DNA of 52,260 nucleotides from an uncultured Bellilinea sp. (GTDB lineage Bacteria; Chloroflexota; Anaerolineae; Anaerolineales; Anaerolineaceae): positions 1-52,260 of the forward strand of contig CALHYE010000016.1 of NCBI GenBank assembly GCA_938040735.1, read 5' to 3'. The position numbers and the translations under genes are program-made. The notes beneath the pieces are model-generated. The model had not been told where the DNA came from and searched no databases. It saw only the letters and a program-made list of their open reading frames with translations. Positions 23,582-32,069 of this stretch are shown in pieces; position 1 is the first letter of the stretch, and each line of letters begins with the position of its first letter.

Positions 23582-25885
23582 ATGGATATTCTCGGTCTTT
23601 CCAGGCACGGTCTGCAAACGCCGTTCGAGCAGATAGCCGTGCTCAGTGTGCTTGTAGTTGCGTTGCTCAGCCTTTTGTATGCCTGGTTGCTGCGCAACAA
23701 TGTTTTAACCAAGGACAAAGGCACCGAAAAGATGCAGGAGGTCTGGGAAGCCATTCGTCAGGGCGCAGATGGCTACCTTCAGCGGCAATTGAAAACCATT
23801 CTGCCGGCGATCGCCCTCCTCACCATTGCGTTGTTCCTCAGTGTAGCGGTGGTTGAACCAAGCCTTGAGGCGCAAGAGGAATTCGGTCATCTTGGAGCGA
23901 CCAATGTCGTATTGATTGTAGCCTTTGGGAGAACGATTGCGTTTATTATGGGGGCTTCCTTCTCCCTGATTGTCGGTCAATTGGGGATGCGCATGGCCAT
24001 TCAAGCCAGCGTACGGGCAGCTTCTGCCGCGCGGCGCTCCTTCAACGAATCGCTCTCCATCGCTTATTATGCTGGCACAATCACCGGCATGCTTACCGAT
24101 GGTTTGGGGCTGATGGGGGGCACCTTGATTTTTATTGTCTTCGGCCGGGCAGCGCCGGATGCTTTGCTGGGTTTCGGTTTTGGGGGTACTTTACTGGCTC
24201 TATTCATGCGGGTTGGCGGTGGAATTTACACCAAAGCCGCAGACGTCGGCGCAGATTTGGTCGGTAAGGTTGAAAAGGATATCCCGGAAGATGATCCGCG
24301 TAATGCCGCGGTGGTGGCTGATTTGGTGGGCGATAATGTCGGTGACTGCGCCGGGATGGCGGCGGATATTTTTGAAAGTTATGAGGTTACCATCGTCTCT
24401 GCCCTGATTTTGGGGTTAGTGCTGTATCAGGCTACCGGACAGATCCATTATATTGTTTATCCGTTAGTCATTCGTGCCATTGGGGTAATCAGCTCGATCA
24501 TCGGGACATTTACGGTTCCAATTTGGGAGCGCTTCCCCATTAAGTTTTTGCGGGCGCATGATGCCGAAGAGGCAATGTTCCGCTCCTATGAAGTATCCAG
24601 CATCAATACCGTGATCTTCTCCTTCCTGCTGGCAATTTTATATGCCGGGGATTGGCGGTTGGGTTTATTAACCACCATTGGCGTGGGGTTGGCAGTCGCT
24701 TTCAATCCGCTCACTTCTTACTTTACGGCAACCCGCAAAGCCCCCGTGCAGGAGATTGTGAAATCTACCCGTACCGGACCGGCAACTACTATTCTCTCCG
24801 GTTTATCGGTTGGAATGGAGTCGAGCGTATGGGCGTTGGTGGTGATTGCAATTTCCTTTACGCTGGCTAAATTGATCTATCAGGCGGACGGGGCAAATTT
24901 TGTTTTGTATGCCGTTGCGATGATTGGCATTGGAATGCTCAGCCATACGGGAAATAATGTGGCGATGGATTCTTACGGGCCGATTTCCGACAATGCCAAT
25001 GGGATCGCAGAAATGGCCTGGCATGACATGGATGACCCCGAAACGCTGAAAGCGCGCCAGATCATGGCTGATTTGGATGCGGTTGGCAACACTACCAAAG
25101 CGATTACAAAAGGAATTGCGATTGCATCTGCCGTTATTGCGGCAGTCAGTTTGTTTGCCTCCTACATCACGGATGTAAACCGCGCCAAAAGCGGTGTCAT
25201 GGAGGCTATTCGCATCTCGGACACGACCGTTTTCATTGGTTTCCTGCTGGGCGGAGCACTACCGTGGTTGTTCAGTTCCCTCTCGATTCGGGCTGTATCG
25301 AGGGCTGCCAGTGAAATCGTGGAAGAGGTGCGCAAGCAGTTCCGGGTACCGGGTATCATGGAAGGGACGGTCAAACCTGATTACGCAAGGGTGGTATCCA
25401 TTTCTACTCGTTCTGCACAAAAGGAGCTGATCCCGTTAGCCGTTATTTCAATTACTATGCCGTTGCTGGTGGGTTTGGTTTTGCAGGTAGAAGCCTTGGG
25501 TGGTTATCTGGCGGGCGTCATCTTAAGCGGTCAACTGCTGGCTGTATTCATGGCAAACGCGGGCGGCGCATGGGACAATGCTAAAAAGGCAATTGAAGAT
25601 GAGCCGCGCAGTTTAGAGCAGAACACTGGAAAAGGCTCCGAACGCCACAAGGCGGGCGTAGTCGGGGATACGGTTGGCGACCCATTGAAGGATACTGCAG
25701 GACCGGCATTGAACCCGATGATTAAAGTGGTCAATTTGGTGTCCTTGCTGGCGGCCCCGATTATTGTCAATTTCCAGTTAAATTCCTTTGTTGGGATTGT
25801 AGTTGTCTTAATCCTGTTTGCTGGATTTATCTGGGCAGTTTGGCAGAGCAAACGCCCGGTACCGGATGTAGATAAACCAATTTAG
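23582..25885 (+). CDS. hppA: Membrane-bound proton-translocating pyrophosphatase, K+-independent type
   Basis: A 767-residue, roughly 16-TM ion pump that hydrolyses pyrophosphate and moves H+ across the membrane. Catalytic loops are clear: DVGADLVGKVE (221-231), the DDPRNAAVVADLVGDNVGD segment (237 on), and the C-terminal GDTVGDPLKDTAGPALNP loop. The K+-dependence signature reads GNTTKAITKG with K506 and T509; in this family lysine there (instead of alanine) marks K+-independent H+ pumps. GGAGG lies 6 bases before the ATG. It is a single-gene unit with a near-consensus promoter, and ends at a bidirectional terminator. It would save energy from biosynthetic pyrophosphate, common in anaerobes. 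Confidence 0.96.
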   Translation: MDILGLSRHGLQTPFEQIAVLSVLVVALLSLLYAWLLRNNVLTKDKGTEKMQEVWEAIRQGADGYLQRQLKTILPAIALLTIALFLSVAVVEPSLEAQEEFGHLGATNVVLIVAFGRTIAFIMGASFSLIVGQLGMRMAIQASVRAASAARRSFNESLSIAYYAGTITGMLTDGLGLMGGTLIFIVFGRAAPDALLGFGFGGTLLALFMRVGGGIYTKAADVGADLVGKVEKDIPEDDPRNAAVVADLVGDNVGDCAGMAADIFESYEVTIVSALILGLVLYQATGQIHYIVYPLVIRAIGVISSIIGTFTVPIWERFPIKFLRAHDAEEAMFRSYEVSSINTVIFSFLLAILYAGDWRLGLLTTIGVGLAVAFNPLTSYFTATRKAPVQEIVKSTRTGPATTILSGLSVGMESSVWALVVIAISFTLAKLIYQADGANFVLYAVAMIGIGMLSHTGNNVAMDSYGPISDNANGIAEMAWHDMDDPETLKARQIMADLDAVGNTTKAITKGIAIASAVIAAVSLFASYITDVNRAKSGVMEAIRISDTTVFIGFLLGGALPWLFSSLSIRAVSRAASEIVEEVRKQFRVPGIMEGTVKPDYARVVSISTRSAQKELIPLAVISITMPLLVGLVLQVEALGGYLAGVILSGQLLAVFMANAGGAWDNAKKAIEDEPRSLEQNTGKGSERHKAGVVGDTVGDPLKDTAGPALNPMIKVVNLVSLLAAPIIVNFQLNSFVGIVVVLILFAGFIWAVWQSKRPVPDVDKPI

Positions 25886-25901
25886 GCGAAATCATCGAAA
25901 A

Positions 25902-25936
25902 AAAACGAGGGCGGTGTCAGATTCCGCCCTCGTTTT
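25902..25936. terminator. Bidirectional terminator overlapping the rluA-like gene end
   Basis: AAAACGAGGGCGG (25902-25914) pairs perfectly with CCGCCCTCGTTTT (25924-25936). The loop (25915-25923) contains the stop codon of the minus-strand pseudouridine synthase gene, so the right arm is coding sequence. A-tracts on the left and T-tracts on the right allow use in both directions. Confidence 0.9.
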
Positions 25937-26660
25937 GTAATTGGGTGATGGTCATTGTAAAATCTTCGGGATAGGGGGCGGTGATTTGGAAGATTTGCTG
26001 TAATACCGGGTGATAAAACTCAATTTTCCAACTGTGCAAGGCAATCCGCCGTATCGGTAAGGGTTGGCAAATGTCCCGATAATGTGTCGGTAAGCGCGGA
26101 TGTGCCTCCGATTGACCGGGGGGATGATCCCACGGGAAGTAAAGCGGATCATTCAGAAGCCAGTAACCGGCGGCGGAAAGATGCGCTCGAATTTGATGCG
26201 TATAGCCAGTTTGAGGTGTCGCTTCCAGCAGCAAAATTCTTTTTTGCAACGATTGAATCAGGTGGATGAGCGTTGTGGCGGATTTACCCCGTTGAAAGTC
26301 AACCACTGTCCGATGAGCTCGATCTCCATTGACCCGCAATGGGTAGTTTATTTCAAGCGGGTTGTTATTTAGAGAACCGATCGCCAGCAAATGATACGCT
26401 TTCTTGATTTGGCGATTTTGAAATTGTTGATTGAGGTGACGATGGGTTTCTGCATTACGGGCAAAAAGGATTGCGCCGCTCGTTTCGCGATCCAGCCGGT
26501 GGACAACCCACAACCTGCCAAATTTCTCCGTAAGGAGTTGATGCAAATTGGGTAGATTCTTCTGATAACCATCGGGGATGACGCGCAAACCGGCGGGTTT
26601 ATTCACAACCAGCAGGTGTTCATCTGCATAAAGAAGGGGTATCTCATGACCCAGAAACAT
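25917..26660 (-). CDS. RluA-family RNA pseudouridine synthase
   Basis: A 247-residue enzyme that isomerises uridines in rRNA or tRNA. The catalytic aspartate is D57 in HRLDRETSGAILFA (54-67), preceded by the family VVNKPAGLRVIPD segment (18-30). Later conserved blocks include the TGYTHQIRAHLSAAGYWLLNDPLY region (cf. TGRxHQIRxH). There is no S4 domain, as in RluA/RluE-like short forms; the target base cannot be assigned. No good ribosome site precedes the ATG at 26660. It is divergent from the monooxygenase-like gene at 26759. Confidence 0.92.
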   Translation of the reverse strand: MFLGHEIPLLYADEHLLVVNKPAGLRVIPDGYQKNLPNLHQLLTEKFGRLWVVHRLDRETSGAILFARNAETHRHLNQQFQNRQIKKAYHLLAIGSLNNNPLEINYPLRVNGDRAHRTVVDFQRGKSATTLIHLIQSLQKRILLLEATPQTGYTHQIRAHLSAAGYWLLNDPLYFPWDHPPGQSEAHPRLPTHYRDICQPLPIRRIALHSWKIEFYHPVLQQIFQITAPYPEDFTMTITQLQNEGGI

Positions 26661-26758
26661 GGTCTAAGGGGGAATTGAACACCTAAAAGGGCTTAATTTG
26701 TGAAAAGGCATGAGTATAATTTGCTTAATCCAATCATACCATCGTTAGGAGGCTGATC

Positions 26759-27064
26759 ATGCACATCGTGCTTGTTCATATTCATGTTAAGCCAGAATTC
26801 CGAGATGCATTTATTCAAGCAACCCTCGAAAATGCGCAAAACAGCATTCAAGAAGAAGGAATTGCCCGCTTTGATTTTTTACAGCAGAAAGAAGATCTAA
26901 ACCGATTCACCTTGATTGAGGTTTACTACGCAGATTCGGATCAGGAAAAACACCGTCAGACCGCCCACTACCTAAAATGGCGTGAGGCCGTGGCGGAGAT
27001 GATGGCAGAACCCCGGCAGGGGGTGCAGTACTCCAATATCTTCCCCGGGGAGGGAGCGTGGTAA
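26759..27064 (+). CDS. ABM-domain protein (antibiotic biosynthesis monooxygenase/LsrG-like)
   Basis: A 101-residue protein of the dimeric alpha-beta barrel ABM fold, related to YgiN and LsrG. The pattern IVLVHIHVKPEFRDAFIQAT at the start, FDFLQQKEDLNRFTLIEVY in the middle and the H-x5-HYLKWRE stretch are typical. Members act as cofactor-free monooxygenases or isomerases; the substrate is unknown. GGAGG precedes the ATG by 6 bases. It overlaps the next gene, an iron alcohol dehydrogenase, by 7 bases, which implies coupled translation and a shared pathway. Confidence 0.85.
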   Translation: MHIVLVHIHVKPEFRDAFIQATLENAQNSIQEEGIARFDFLQQKEDLNRFTLIEVYYADSDQEKHRQTAHYLKWREAVAEMMAEPRQGVQYSNIFPGEGAW

Positions 27065-28227
27065 ACGAAACTTTTGGATTTGACTTTCAAACCGCGCAGC
27101 GGATTCTGTTTGGAAGCGGCTCGGCTGCCCGTCTTGGGGCTTTGGCGGCTGAATTTGGCCGGCGCGCTTTGTGGATTTCAATTAGCCGGCGCTCATTTCA
27201 TGAGGAATTGGAGCAATCCTTGAACAATGCCGGCATCTTTTATCAAATGGCGGTTGTGCAAGGTGAGCCAAAGCTCAATCAGATTCTCGAACTGGTGAAT
27301 CAGGTAAAAACCGATCAACCTCAGGTGATCATTGCCACTGGTGGAGGCAGTGTTATGGATTGTGCCAAGGCGGTGGCCGCCTTGGCGGTTAATCCTGGCG
27401 ATCCTTTAGAGTATCTCGAAGTAATTGGTAAGGGTAAGCCTTTGCCCGTCCGCTCTTTGCCGGTCATTGCGGTTCCAACAACGGCTGGAACAGGTAGTGA
27501 GGTAACCCGGAACGCAGTCATCACCATCCCGGAACATCAAGTCAAAGTCAGTCTGCGCAGTCCAAACATGCTGCCCGCAGTGGCGCTGATTGATCCATCC
27601 CTGACTATTGGATTATCGCCAGAAGTAACAGCCAGTACCGGTATGGACGCTCTCACCCAAGTGATTGAGCCGTTTGTTTCCATTCGGGCGAATGCGTTTA
27701 CGGATTTGTTTTGTGAGGGGGGGATTCGAAAAATTGCGCGTTCATTAAGAACGGCATACTACGACGGGAATAATCTCGCTGCGCGCGAGAACATGGCTTT
27801 TGGCAGTTTGATGGGTGGGTTGGCCCTCGCCAATGCCGGGTTAGGAGCAGTGCACGGTTTTGCCGCTCCGTTGGGCGGCATGTTCAAAGCGCCGCATGGC
27901 AGCCTTTGCGCTCGTTTGCTTCCGGTCGTATGCCGAGTAAATATTCAGGCTCTCCAGAAGCGCAGTCCAAATCACCCCGTCTTGGGGCGATATCGAAAGC
28001 TGGCGGGTTGGCTGGTGGGAGAGGAGACCGCAGATTTATTGCAAGGTGTTGAGTGGTTGGAAGAATTATGTGAGGAATTGAGAATCCCCCGATTGCGAGA
28101 GTACGGTATTCAGAAAAATGATTTTACCCAAGTGATTGAAAGCGCTAAAAAAGCAAGCAGCATGAAAGCCAACCCAATTGAGTTGGCTGAGGATGAACTT
28201 TACTGGATTTTAGAGGCTGCCCTTTGA
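27058..28227 (+). CDS. Iron-containing alcohol dehydrogenase with Gln at one metal-ligand site
   Basis: A 389-residue group III alcohol dehydrogenase with GGGSVMD nucleotide binding and TTAGTGSEVTRNAV. Metal-ligand positions are D197, H266 and H280, but the fourth, normally His, is Q201 (GMDALTQVIEP). The same substitution occurs in a known subgroup, so the enzyme may use a different metal or none. The GTG start at 27058 overlaps the preceding gene and follows GGGAGGGAG. It is distinct from the enzyme at the start of the window, which keeps all four ligands. The substrate is unknown. It is convergent with degV, with a hairpin over both stop codons. Confidence 0.92.
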   Translation: MVNETFGFDFQTAQRILFGSGSAARLGALAAEFGRRALWISISRRSFHEELEQSLNNAGIFYQMAVVQGEPKLNQILELVNQVKTDQPQVIIATGGGSVMDCAKAVAALAVNPGDPLEYLEVIGKGKPLPVRSLPVIAVPTTAGTGSEVTRNAVITIPEHQVKVSLRSPNMLPAVALIDPSLTIGLSPEVTASTGMDALTQVIEPFVSIRANAFTDLFCEGGIRKIARSLRTAYYDGNNLAARENMAFGSLMGGLALANAGLGAVHGFAAPLGGMFKAPHGSLCARLLPVVCRVNIQALQKRSPNHPVLGRYRKLAGWLVGEETADLLQGVEWLEELCEELRIPRLREYGIQKNDFTQVIESAKKASSMKANPIELAEDELYWILEAAL

Positions 28228-28249
28228 GGAAAGTCGTTCAGGCAGCCTC
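28213..28249. terminator. Hairpin spanning the stop codons of two convergent genes
   Basis: GAGGCTGCC (28213-28221) pairs perfectly with GGCAGCCTC (28241-28249). The 19-base loop contains the stops of both the dehydrogenase and the degV gene. No T-run follows on either strand, so it may protect RNA ends rather than terminate. Confidence 0.5.
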
Positions 28250-29083
28250 GGTGAAATAACTGACTGCAATAACCCCCGGCCCGGCATGGACAAGAATGGC
28301 GGGTGGAAGGTCGTAAATCCGAACGGTTGAGATTGTCAACTGGTTCTTGAATTCTTCTGCCAGGCTCAGGGCTTCTTCCTCGGCATCGCCGTGCATAATG
28401 GTTAGTAAAGCCCCGTCATGGTGCGGACAGTCCGAATAAACCAGTTCTTTCAAGCGCGCCATGGCACGCCGTTTGGTTCGCTGGCTCTCAACTGGTTCGG
28501 TACGGCCGTTTTTGAATTGAAGGATGGGTTTGACCTGCAAAAGGCTGCCAACCAGCATTTTTGCTCCGCCAATTCGGCCGCCTTTGTAAAGGTACTCGAG
28601 CGTATCAACCACAAAATAGACCCGCTCCCGCTGGCTCATGTCTTTGACCCGCGCAATGATTGTGTCGGCATCCAGTCCTTCTTTTGCCCAGCGGTGCGCT
28701 TCCAGGACTATTGAAGCCAGCCCAGAGCCGATAGTGCGCGTATCCACAACGCGAATATCCCGTCCGGGAAAATCAGCCGCAGCTACTTCGGCGCTACGGA
28801 AGGTGCCGGAGACATCGGCTGAGGGGGTTAAGACTATGACCGTGTCCCCGTTCTGAGTGTATTTTTCATAAATGGGATGATATAGAGCCGGGGGTGGAGC
28901 GGCTGTTTTTGGCAGCGTTGTTGACTCGCGCAGTCTTTTTAGGAAAGTTTTACTGTCCATTTCGGTGTCATCGCGGTAAGTTTCATTACCAAAGACGATG
29001 ATTTGAGGAATATAGGGTATCCCCAACTCCTCGGCTTGAGCAACCGGAATGCTGGAAGTTGTATCTGCAACTATTGTGACCAT
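28238..29083 (-). CDS. DegV-family fatty-acid-binding protein
   Basis: A 281-residue member of the DegV family, which binds fatty acids; FakB proteins of this family present fatty acids to the kinase FakA for phospholipid synthesis. The N-terminal VADTTSSIP and the later TPSADVSGTFRSAEVAA and DTRTIGSGLASIVLEA blocks are characteristic. The ATG at 29083 is preferred to the frame opening at 29134, because the extra 17 residues precede the conserved TIVADTTSSIP strand and AAAGG lies upstream. No fakA-like kinase is nearby in this window. Confidence 0.92.
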   Translation of the reverse strand: MVTIVADTTSSIPVAQAEELGIPYIPQIIVFGNETYRDDTEMDSKTFLKRLRESTTLPKTAAPPPALYHPIYEKYTQNGDTVIVLTPSADVSGTFRSAEVAAADFPGRDIRVVDTRTIGSGLASIVLEAHRWAKEGLDADTIIARVKDMSQRERVYFVVDTLEYLYKGGRIGGAKMLVGSLLQVKPILQFKNGRTEPVESQRTKRRAMARLKELVYSDCPHHDGALLTIMHGDAEEEALSLAEEFKNQLTISTVRIYDLPPAILVHAGPGVIAVSYFTEAA

Positions 29084-29112
29084 AATGAGACCTTTCTTGA
29101 GATTGTTCGAAT

Positions 29113-29147
29113 AATAAAAAATAGCATCACACAAAGGTGATGCTATT
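29113..29147 (-). terminator. Intrinsic terminator after the nitroreductase gene
   Basis: On the minus strand AATAGCATCAC (29147-29137) pairs with GTGATGCTATT (29130-29120), an 11-pair stem with a 6-base loop, followed by TTTTTATT. It lies between the nitroreductase and degV genes. Confidence 0.8.
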
Positions 29148-29169
29148 ATACAATGATAAGGCTTGCGGA

Positions 29170-29805
29170 TTAATCCTCAAAAAGGGGTTGCTGCCAATTG
29201 CCTCGAAAGGCAAATTGATTTACCGGATTTCGGGTTCGTTCTTTTTGCTCTTTTTCCTGCACTTCCTTTGGCAAATCTTCTAAATCGCCGGGGTAACCCA
29301 CGGCAATCATCACTCGCGGGGTGTAACTTTCCGGTACCTTAAATAGTTTGCGGGCTTTTTCGGCGTCAAATCCGGCCATCGGTCGGCAACTTAAACCCAT
29401 TGCTGTGGCTTGCAGCAACAGATTCTGATTAGCCATACCTAAGTCGTGCAGCGCTTTTGAGTTTTCTCTCCCATCCGGACGAATATCCTGGCTGATGGCC
29501 AGCAGCAGTAGCGGCGCGCGATTTGCCCACACCTGATTATCGGGATTAAGGCATGAGCGGGCTTTTTCCAATTGTTCTGGATTCGAAGGCTCGAAAACCA
29601 GATAAACCCATGGCTGGCGATTGCTGCTCGAAGGGGCTGAGCGAGCGGCTTCCAACAAGAGATGAATTTGTTCCCAAGTTAACAAGCGATCCGGATCATA
29701 AATTCTGGAAGATCGGCGGGATTGAATCAATGGGTGAATTCCGGGATGGGGGAATTCACTCAAGTCAGTTGGTTTTGTTAAGGATTGATCATTTTCAAGT
29801 TTCAT
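29170..29805 (-). CDS. Nitroreductase-family FMN protein
   Basis: A 211-residue FMN-dependent oxidoreductase. HPLIQSRRSSRIYDPDRLLTWEQIHLLLEAARSAPSSSNRQPW carries the RRSxRxY and SSxNRQPW FMN-binding motifs (about residues 25-65). NLLLQATAMGLSCRPMAGFD and MIAVGYPG are the usual later blocks. Substrates range from nitroaromatics to quinones and flavins, so the physiological role is open. The ATG at 29805 is preferred to 29817, since AAGGATGG lies 8 bases before it. Confidence 0.92.
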   Translation of the reverse strand: MKLENDQSLTKPTDLSEFPHPGIHPLIQSRRSSRIYDPDRLLTWEQIHLLLEAARSAPSSSNRQPWVYLVFEPSNPEQLEKARSCLNPDNQVWANRAPLLLLAISQDIRPDGRENSKALHDLGMANQNLLLQATAMGLSCRPMAGFDAEKARKLFKVPESYTPRVMIAVGYPGDLEDLPKEVQEKEQKERTRNPVNQFAFRGNWQQPLFED

Positions 29806-29917
29806 TTGGATTTCCATCCTTTTTTTTATTTTTTTCTCTACTTATTTTAACCGGCAGGTTGTAAAATTGATAGCAATTGTATGACGCCTTGCTGAATCAC
29901 TCAAAGGACTTGTGGAT

Positions 29918-31420
29918 ATGAATCCAAATCGATCTGAAATCAAAAACGCTTCCCTCGCTATTGTGATTTTTGGGGTTACCGGTGATTTGACCCGAAGAAA
30001 ACTACTTCCGGCTTTGTATGAATTGATGAAAGCCGATAAACTACCCGAACAATTGCATTTGGTTGGTTTTGCCCGCAGAGATTGGAATGACGAATTTCTT
30101 CGTGAAAAATTACAAGCCGGTATCGAGGAGCATTCCCGCAGTAGGCCGATTGATCCTCAGGTTCTGGAGCGTTTATTAGCCAGAACCCATTATGTGCAAT
30201 CCACATTTGAAGATTTTCAGGGTTACCAGAAACTTTATGAATTGATCAAAAGTCATCGGATTCAAAACGTTTTATTGTATCTGGCAACTCCTCCGGAGGA
30301 ATATCTGGTGATTGTTGAATTGCTAGGAAAAAGCGGTCTGAACAAGCAAGAAAATGGCTGGACAAGAATTGTGATCGAAAAGCCATACGGGCGGGATATT
30401 GAGTCTGCGACTGTATTGGAGCAAGCCGTTCACCGTGTTTTCTCCGAAAAACAAGTTTACCGAATTGATCACTACCTCGGTAAAGAAACCGTCCAGAATA
30501 TCCTCGTTTTTCGATTTGCCAATGCGATTTTTGAACCTTTGTGGGATCGCCGCTATGTTGACCATGTCCAGATTACCGTTTCCGAAACGGTTGGGGTTGG
30601 TACGCGTGCGGGTTATTACGATAATGCCGGCGTCATCCGTGATATGTTCCAAAATCACCTTTTGCAATTGGTTACCCTGACAGCCATGGAGGCCCCGGTT
30701 GGTTTTAATGCTGATGCGGTTCGGGATGAAAAAGTAAAGGTATTGAAAGCTTTGCGTCCCCTGACCGGGAAAGACGCCATTCAAAACACTTACCGCGCCC
30801 AATATGTATCCGGTACGATAGATGGGAAACGCGTGCCGGGTTATAAGGATGAAGCCGGCGTTCCACCTGCCTCGGTTACTGAAACCCTGCTGGCTGCTCG
30901 TTTGTATATTGATAACTGGCGCTGGGCTGGGGTGCCTTTTTATGTTCGATCTGGAAAAAGGTTGCCAACCCGCCTGACCGAAATCGTCATTCGATTTCGT
31001 CAAGCCCCTTTATCACTTTTTGATTGGCATAATCTGGCCGGCGATGCACCTAATACATTGGTTCTCAGTCTTCAACCGGATGAGGGGATTCGACTGGAAT
31101 TTGGCGCAAAAGCGCCGGGGCCGATCAATCAGATTGCGCCGGTCAACATGGAATTCAATTATCAAGAGACCTTCGGTACGGAGCCGCCCGAAGCCTACGA
31201 GCGATTATTGCTGGATTGCATTCAAGGTGATGCCACCCTGTTCACCCGCTCTGACGAGGTCTTAAGCCAGTGGGCGTTTACATCCAACATTTTGGAGGCC
31301 TGGCAGCAATTTCCTGTGCGAAACTTACCGGTCTATGAAGCGGGTACATGGGGGCCGCCGGGTATTGATGATTTTATCCAGCAGGATGGACGGCAATGGC
31401 GTAACCCTTCCAGTGATTAG
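29918..31420 (+). CDS. zwf: Glucose-6-phosphate 1-dehydrogenase
   Basis: A 500-residue enzyme that oxidises glucose-6-phosphate with NAD(P), opening the oxidative pentose phosphate pathway. The nucleotide-binding GVTGDLTRRKL is at about 19-29, EKPYGRD follows, and the active-site RIDHYLGKE starts at R182. The ATG at 29918 lies 9 bases after AAAGGA; a GTG 6 bases upstream is less well spaced. It stands alone (no pgl or gnd adjacent) and its stop is one base from the stop of the convergent zinc-ribbon gene. Confidence 0.96.
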   Translation: MNPNRSEIKNASLAIVIFGVTGDLTRRKLLPALYELMKADKLPEQLHLVGFARRDWNDEFLREKLQAGIEEHSRSRPIDPQVLERLLARTHYVQSTFEDFQGYQKLYELIKSHRIQNVLLYLATPPEEYLVIVELLGKSGLNKQENGWTRIVIEKPYGRDIESATVLEQAVHRVFSEKQVYRIDHYLGKETVQNILVFRFANAIFEPLWDRRYVDHVQITVSETVGVGTRAGYYDNAGVIRDMFQNHLLQLVTLTAMEAPVGFNADAVRDEKVKVLKALRPLTGKDAIQNTYRAQYVSGTIDGKRVPGYKDEAGVPPASVTETLLAARLYIDNWRWAGVPFYVRSGKRLPTRLTEIVIRFRQAPLSLFDWHNLAGDAPNTLVLSLQPDEGIRLEFGAKAPGPINQIAPVNMEFNYQETFGTEPPEAYERLLLDCIQGDATLFTRSDEVLSQWAFTSNILEAWQQFPVRNLPVYEAGTWGPPGIDDFIQQDGRQWRNPSSD

Positions 31421-31421
31421 G

Positions 31422-32039
31422 TTAATTGGTTTTTCCACAATTGGGGCATTTCCGTTCGCCCGCTTTGAGTACATAACCGCAGAAACGGCAGGTTTGCGGT
31501 TGGAGGTTGCCTAAGGGCGCTCCGCAAGCAATGCAATGAGGTTCACCGACCGGATTGGGTGTGTTGCAATATTCGCACACCAGGCGCTTGAATCTCTCGG
31601 ATAATTCCAAGGTGCTGTTTAGCGATTTGGCGGTTTGATCAATCACCCGCCAGATTTGATCCATGAGTTGAATGGACTCAATATCTTGAGCAAGGTCATC
31701 AAGCCGGTGGAGTAAATTTAGGGGGTTGCGTAAAGCAAACAACGCTGTTTTCCCTAAACTGGCGGCCACCCCTAACCAATTTTGTTGTCCCATCTGAACC
31801 ATGATCCCATCTTCATGAGATTGAATCGAGACAGTGATGGCAGTTTGTCCACCGGAGGCGGCGTTGGGTCGAGTGCCGATTTGAACCACAATTTTATTGC
31901 CGCTGCCAATTTGCTGGGCGCGATAGTTGCCGCGGTTAAAGGCTGCAAACAAACTGCGGGAAACGTCGGATGGTGTGATGACGCCGTGATAAATTCTTTG
32001 CAGTTGATCCGATCGGTTATAATCTAAGGAGATGCTCAT
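31422..32039 (-). CDS. Protein with two C-terminal zinc ribbons, function unknown
   Basis: A 205-residue protein. The first ~145 residues form an unrecognised domain with a beta-rich part (about 40-95) and a helical part (about 100-150). The C-terminus has two consecutive zinc ribbons (C155, C158, C169, C172 and C184, C187, C198, C201). No signal peptide or clear membrane helix is present, though LGVAASLGKTALFALRN is weakly hydrophobic. It is divergent from the SH3b gene, with only 30 bases between. The tight convergence with zwf leaves no room for a separate terminator. Confidence 0.75.
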   Translation of the reverse strand: MSISLDYNRSDQLQRIYHGVITPSDVSRSLFAAFNRGNYRAQQIGSGNKIVVQIGTRPNAASGGQTAITVSIQSHEDGIMVQMGQQNWLGVAASLGKTALFALRNPLNLLHRLDDLAQDIESIQLMDQIWRVIDQTAKSLNSTLELSERFKRLVCEYCNTPNPVGEPHCIACGAPLGNLQPQTCRFCGYVLKAGERKCPNCGKTN

Positions 32040-32069
32040 AGTTCAGGCTTTCAAAGATCAGGTGAAAGA

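Noticed and set aside
30323-31003. 226-residue minus-strand frame
   Set aside because: It lies entirely antisense to zwf, whose active-site motifs are clear.
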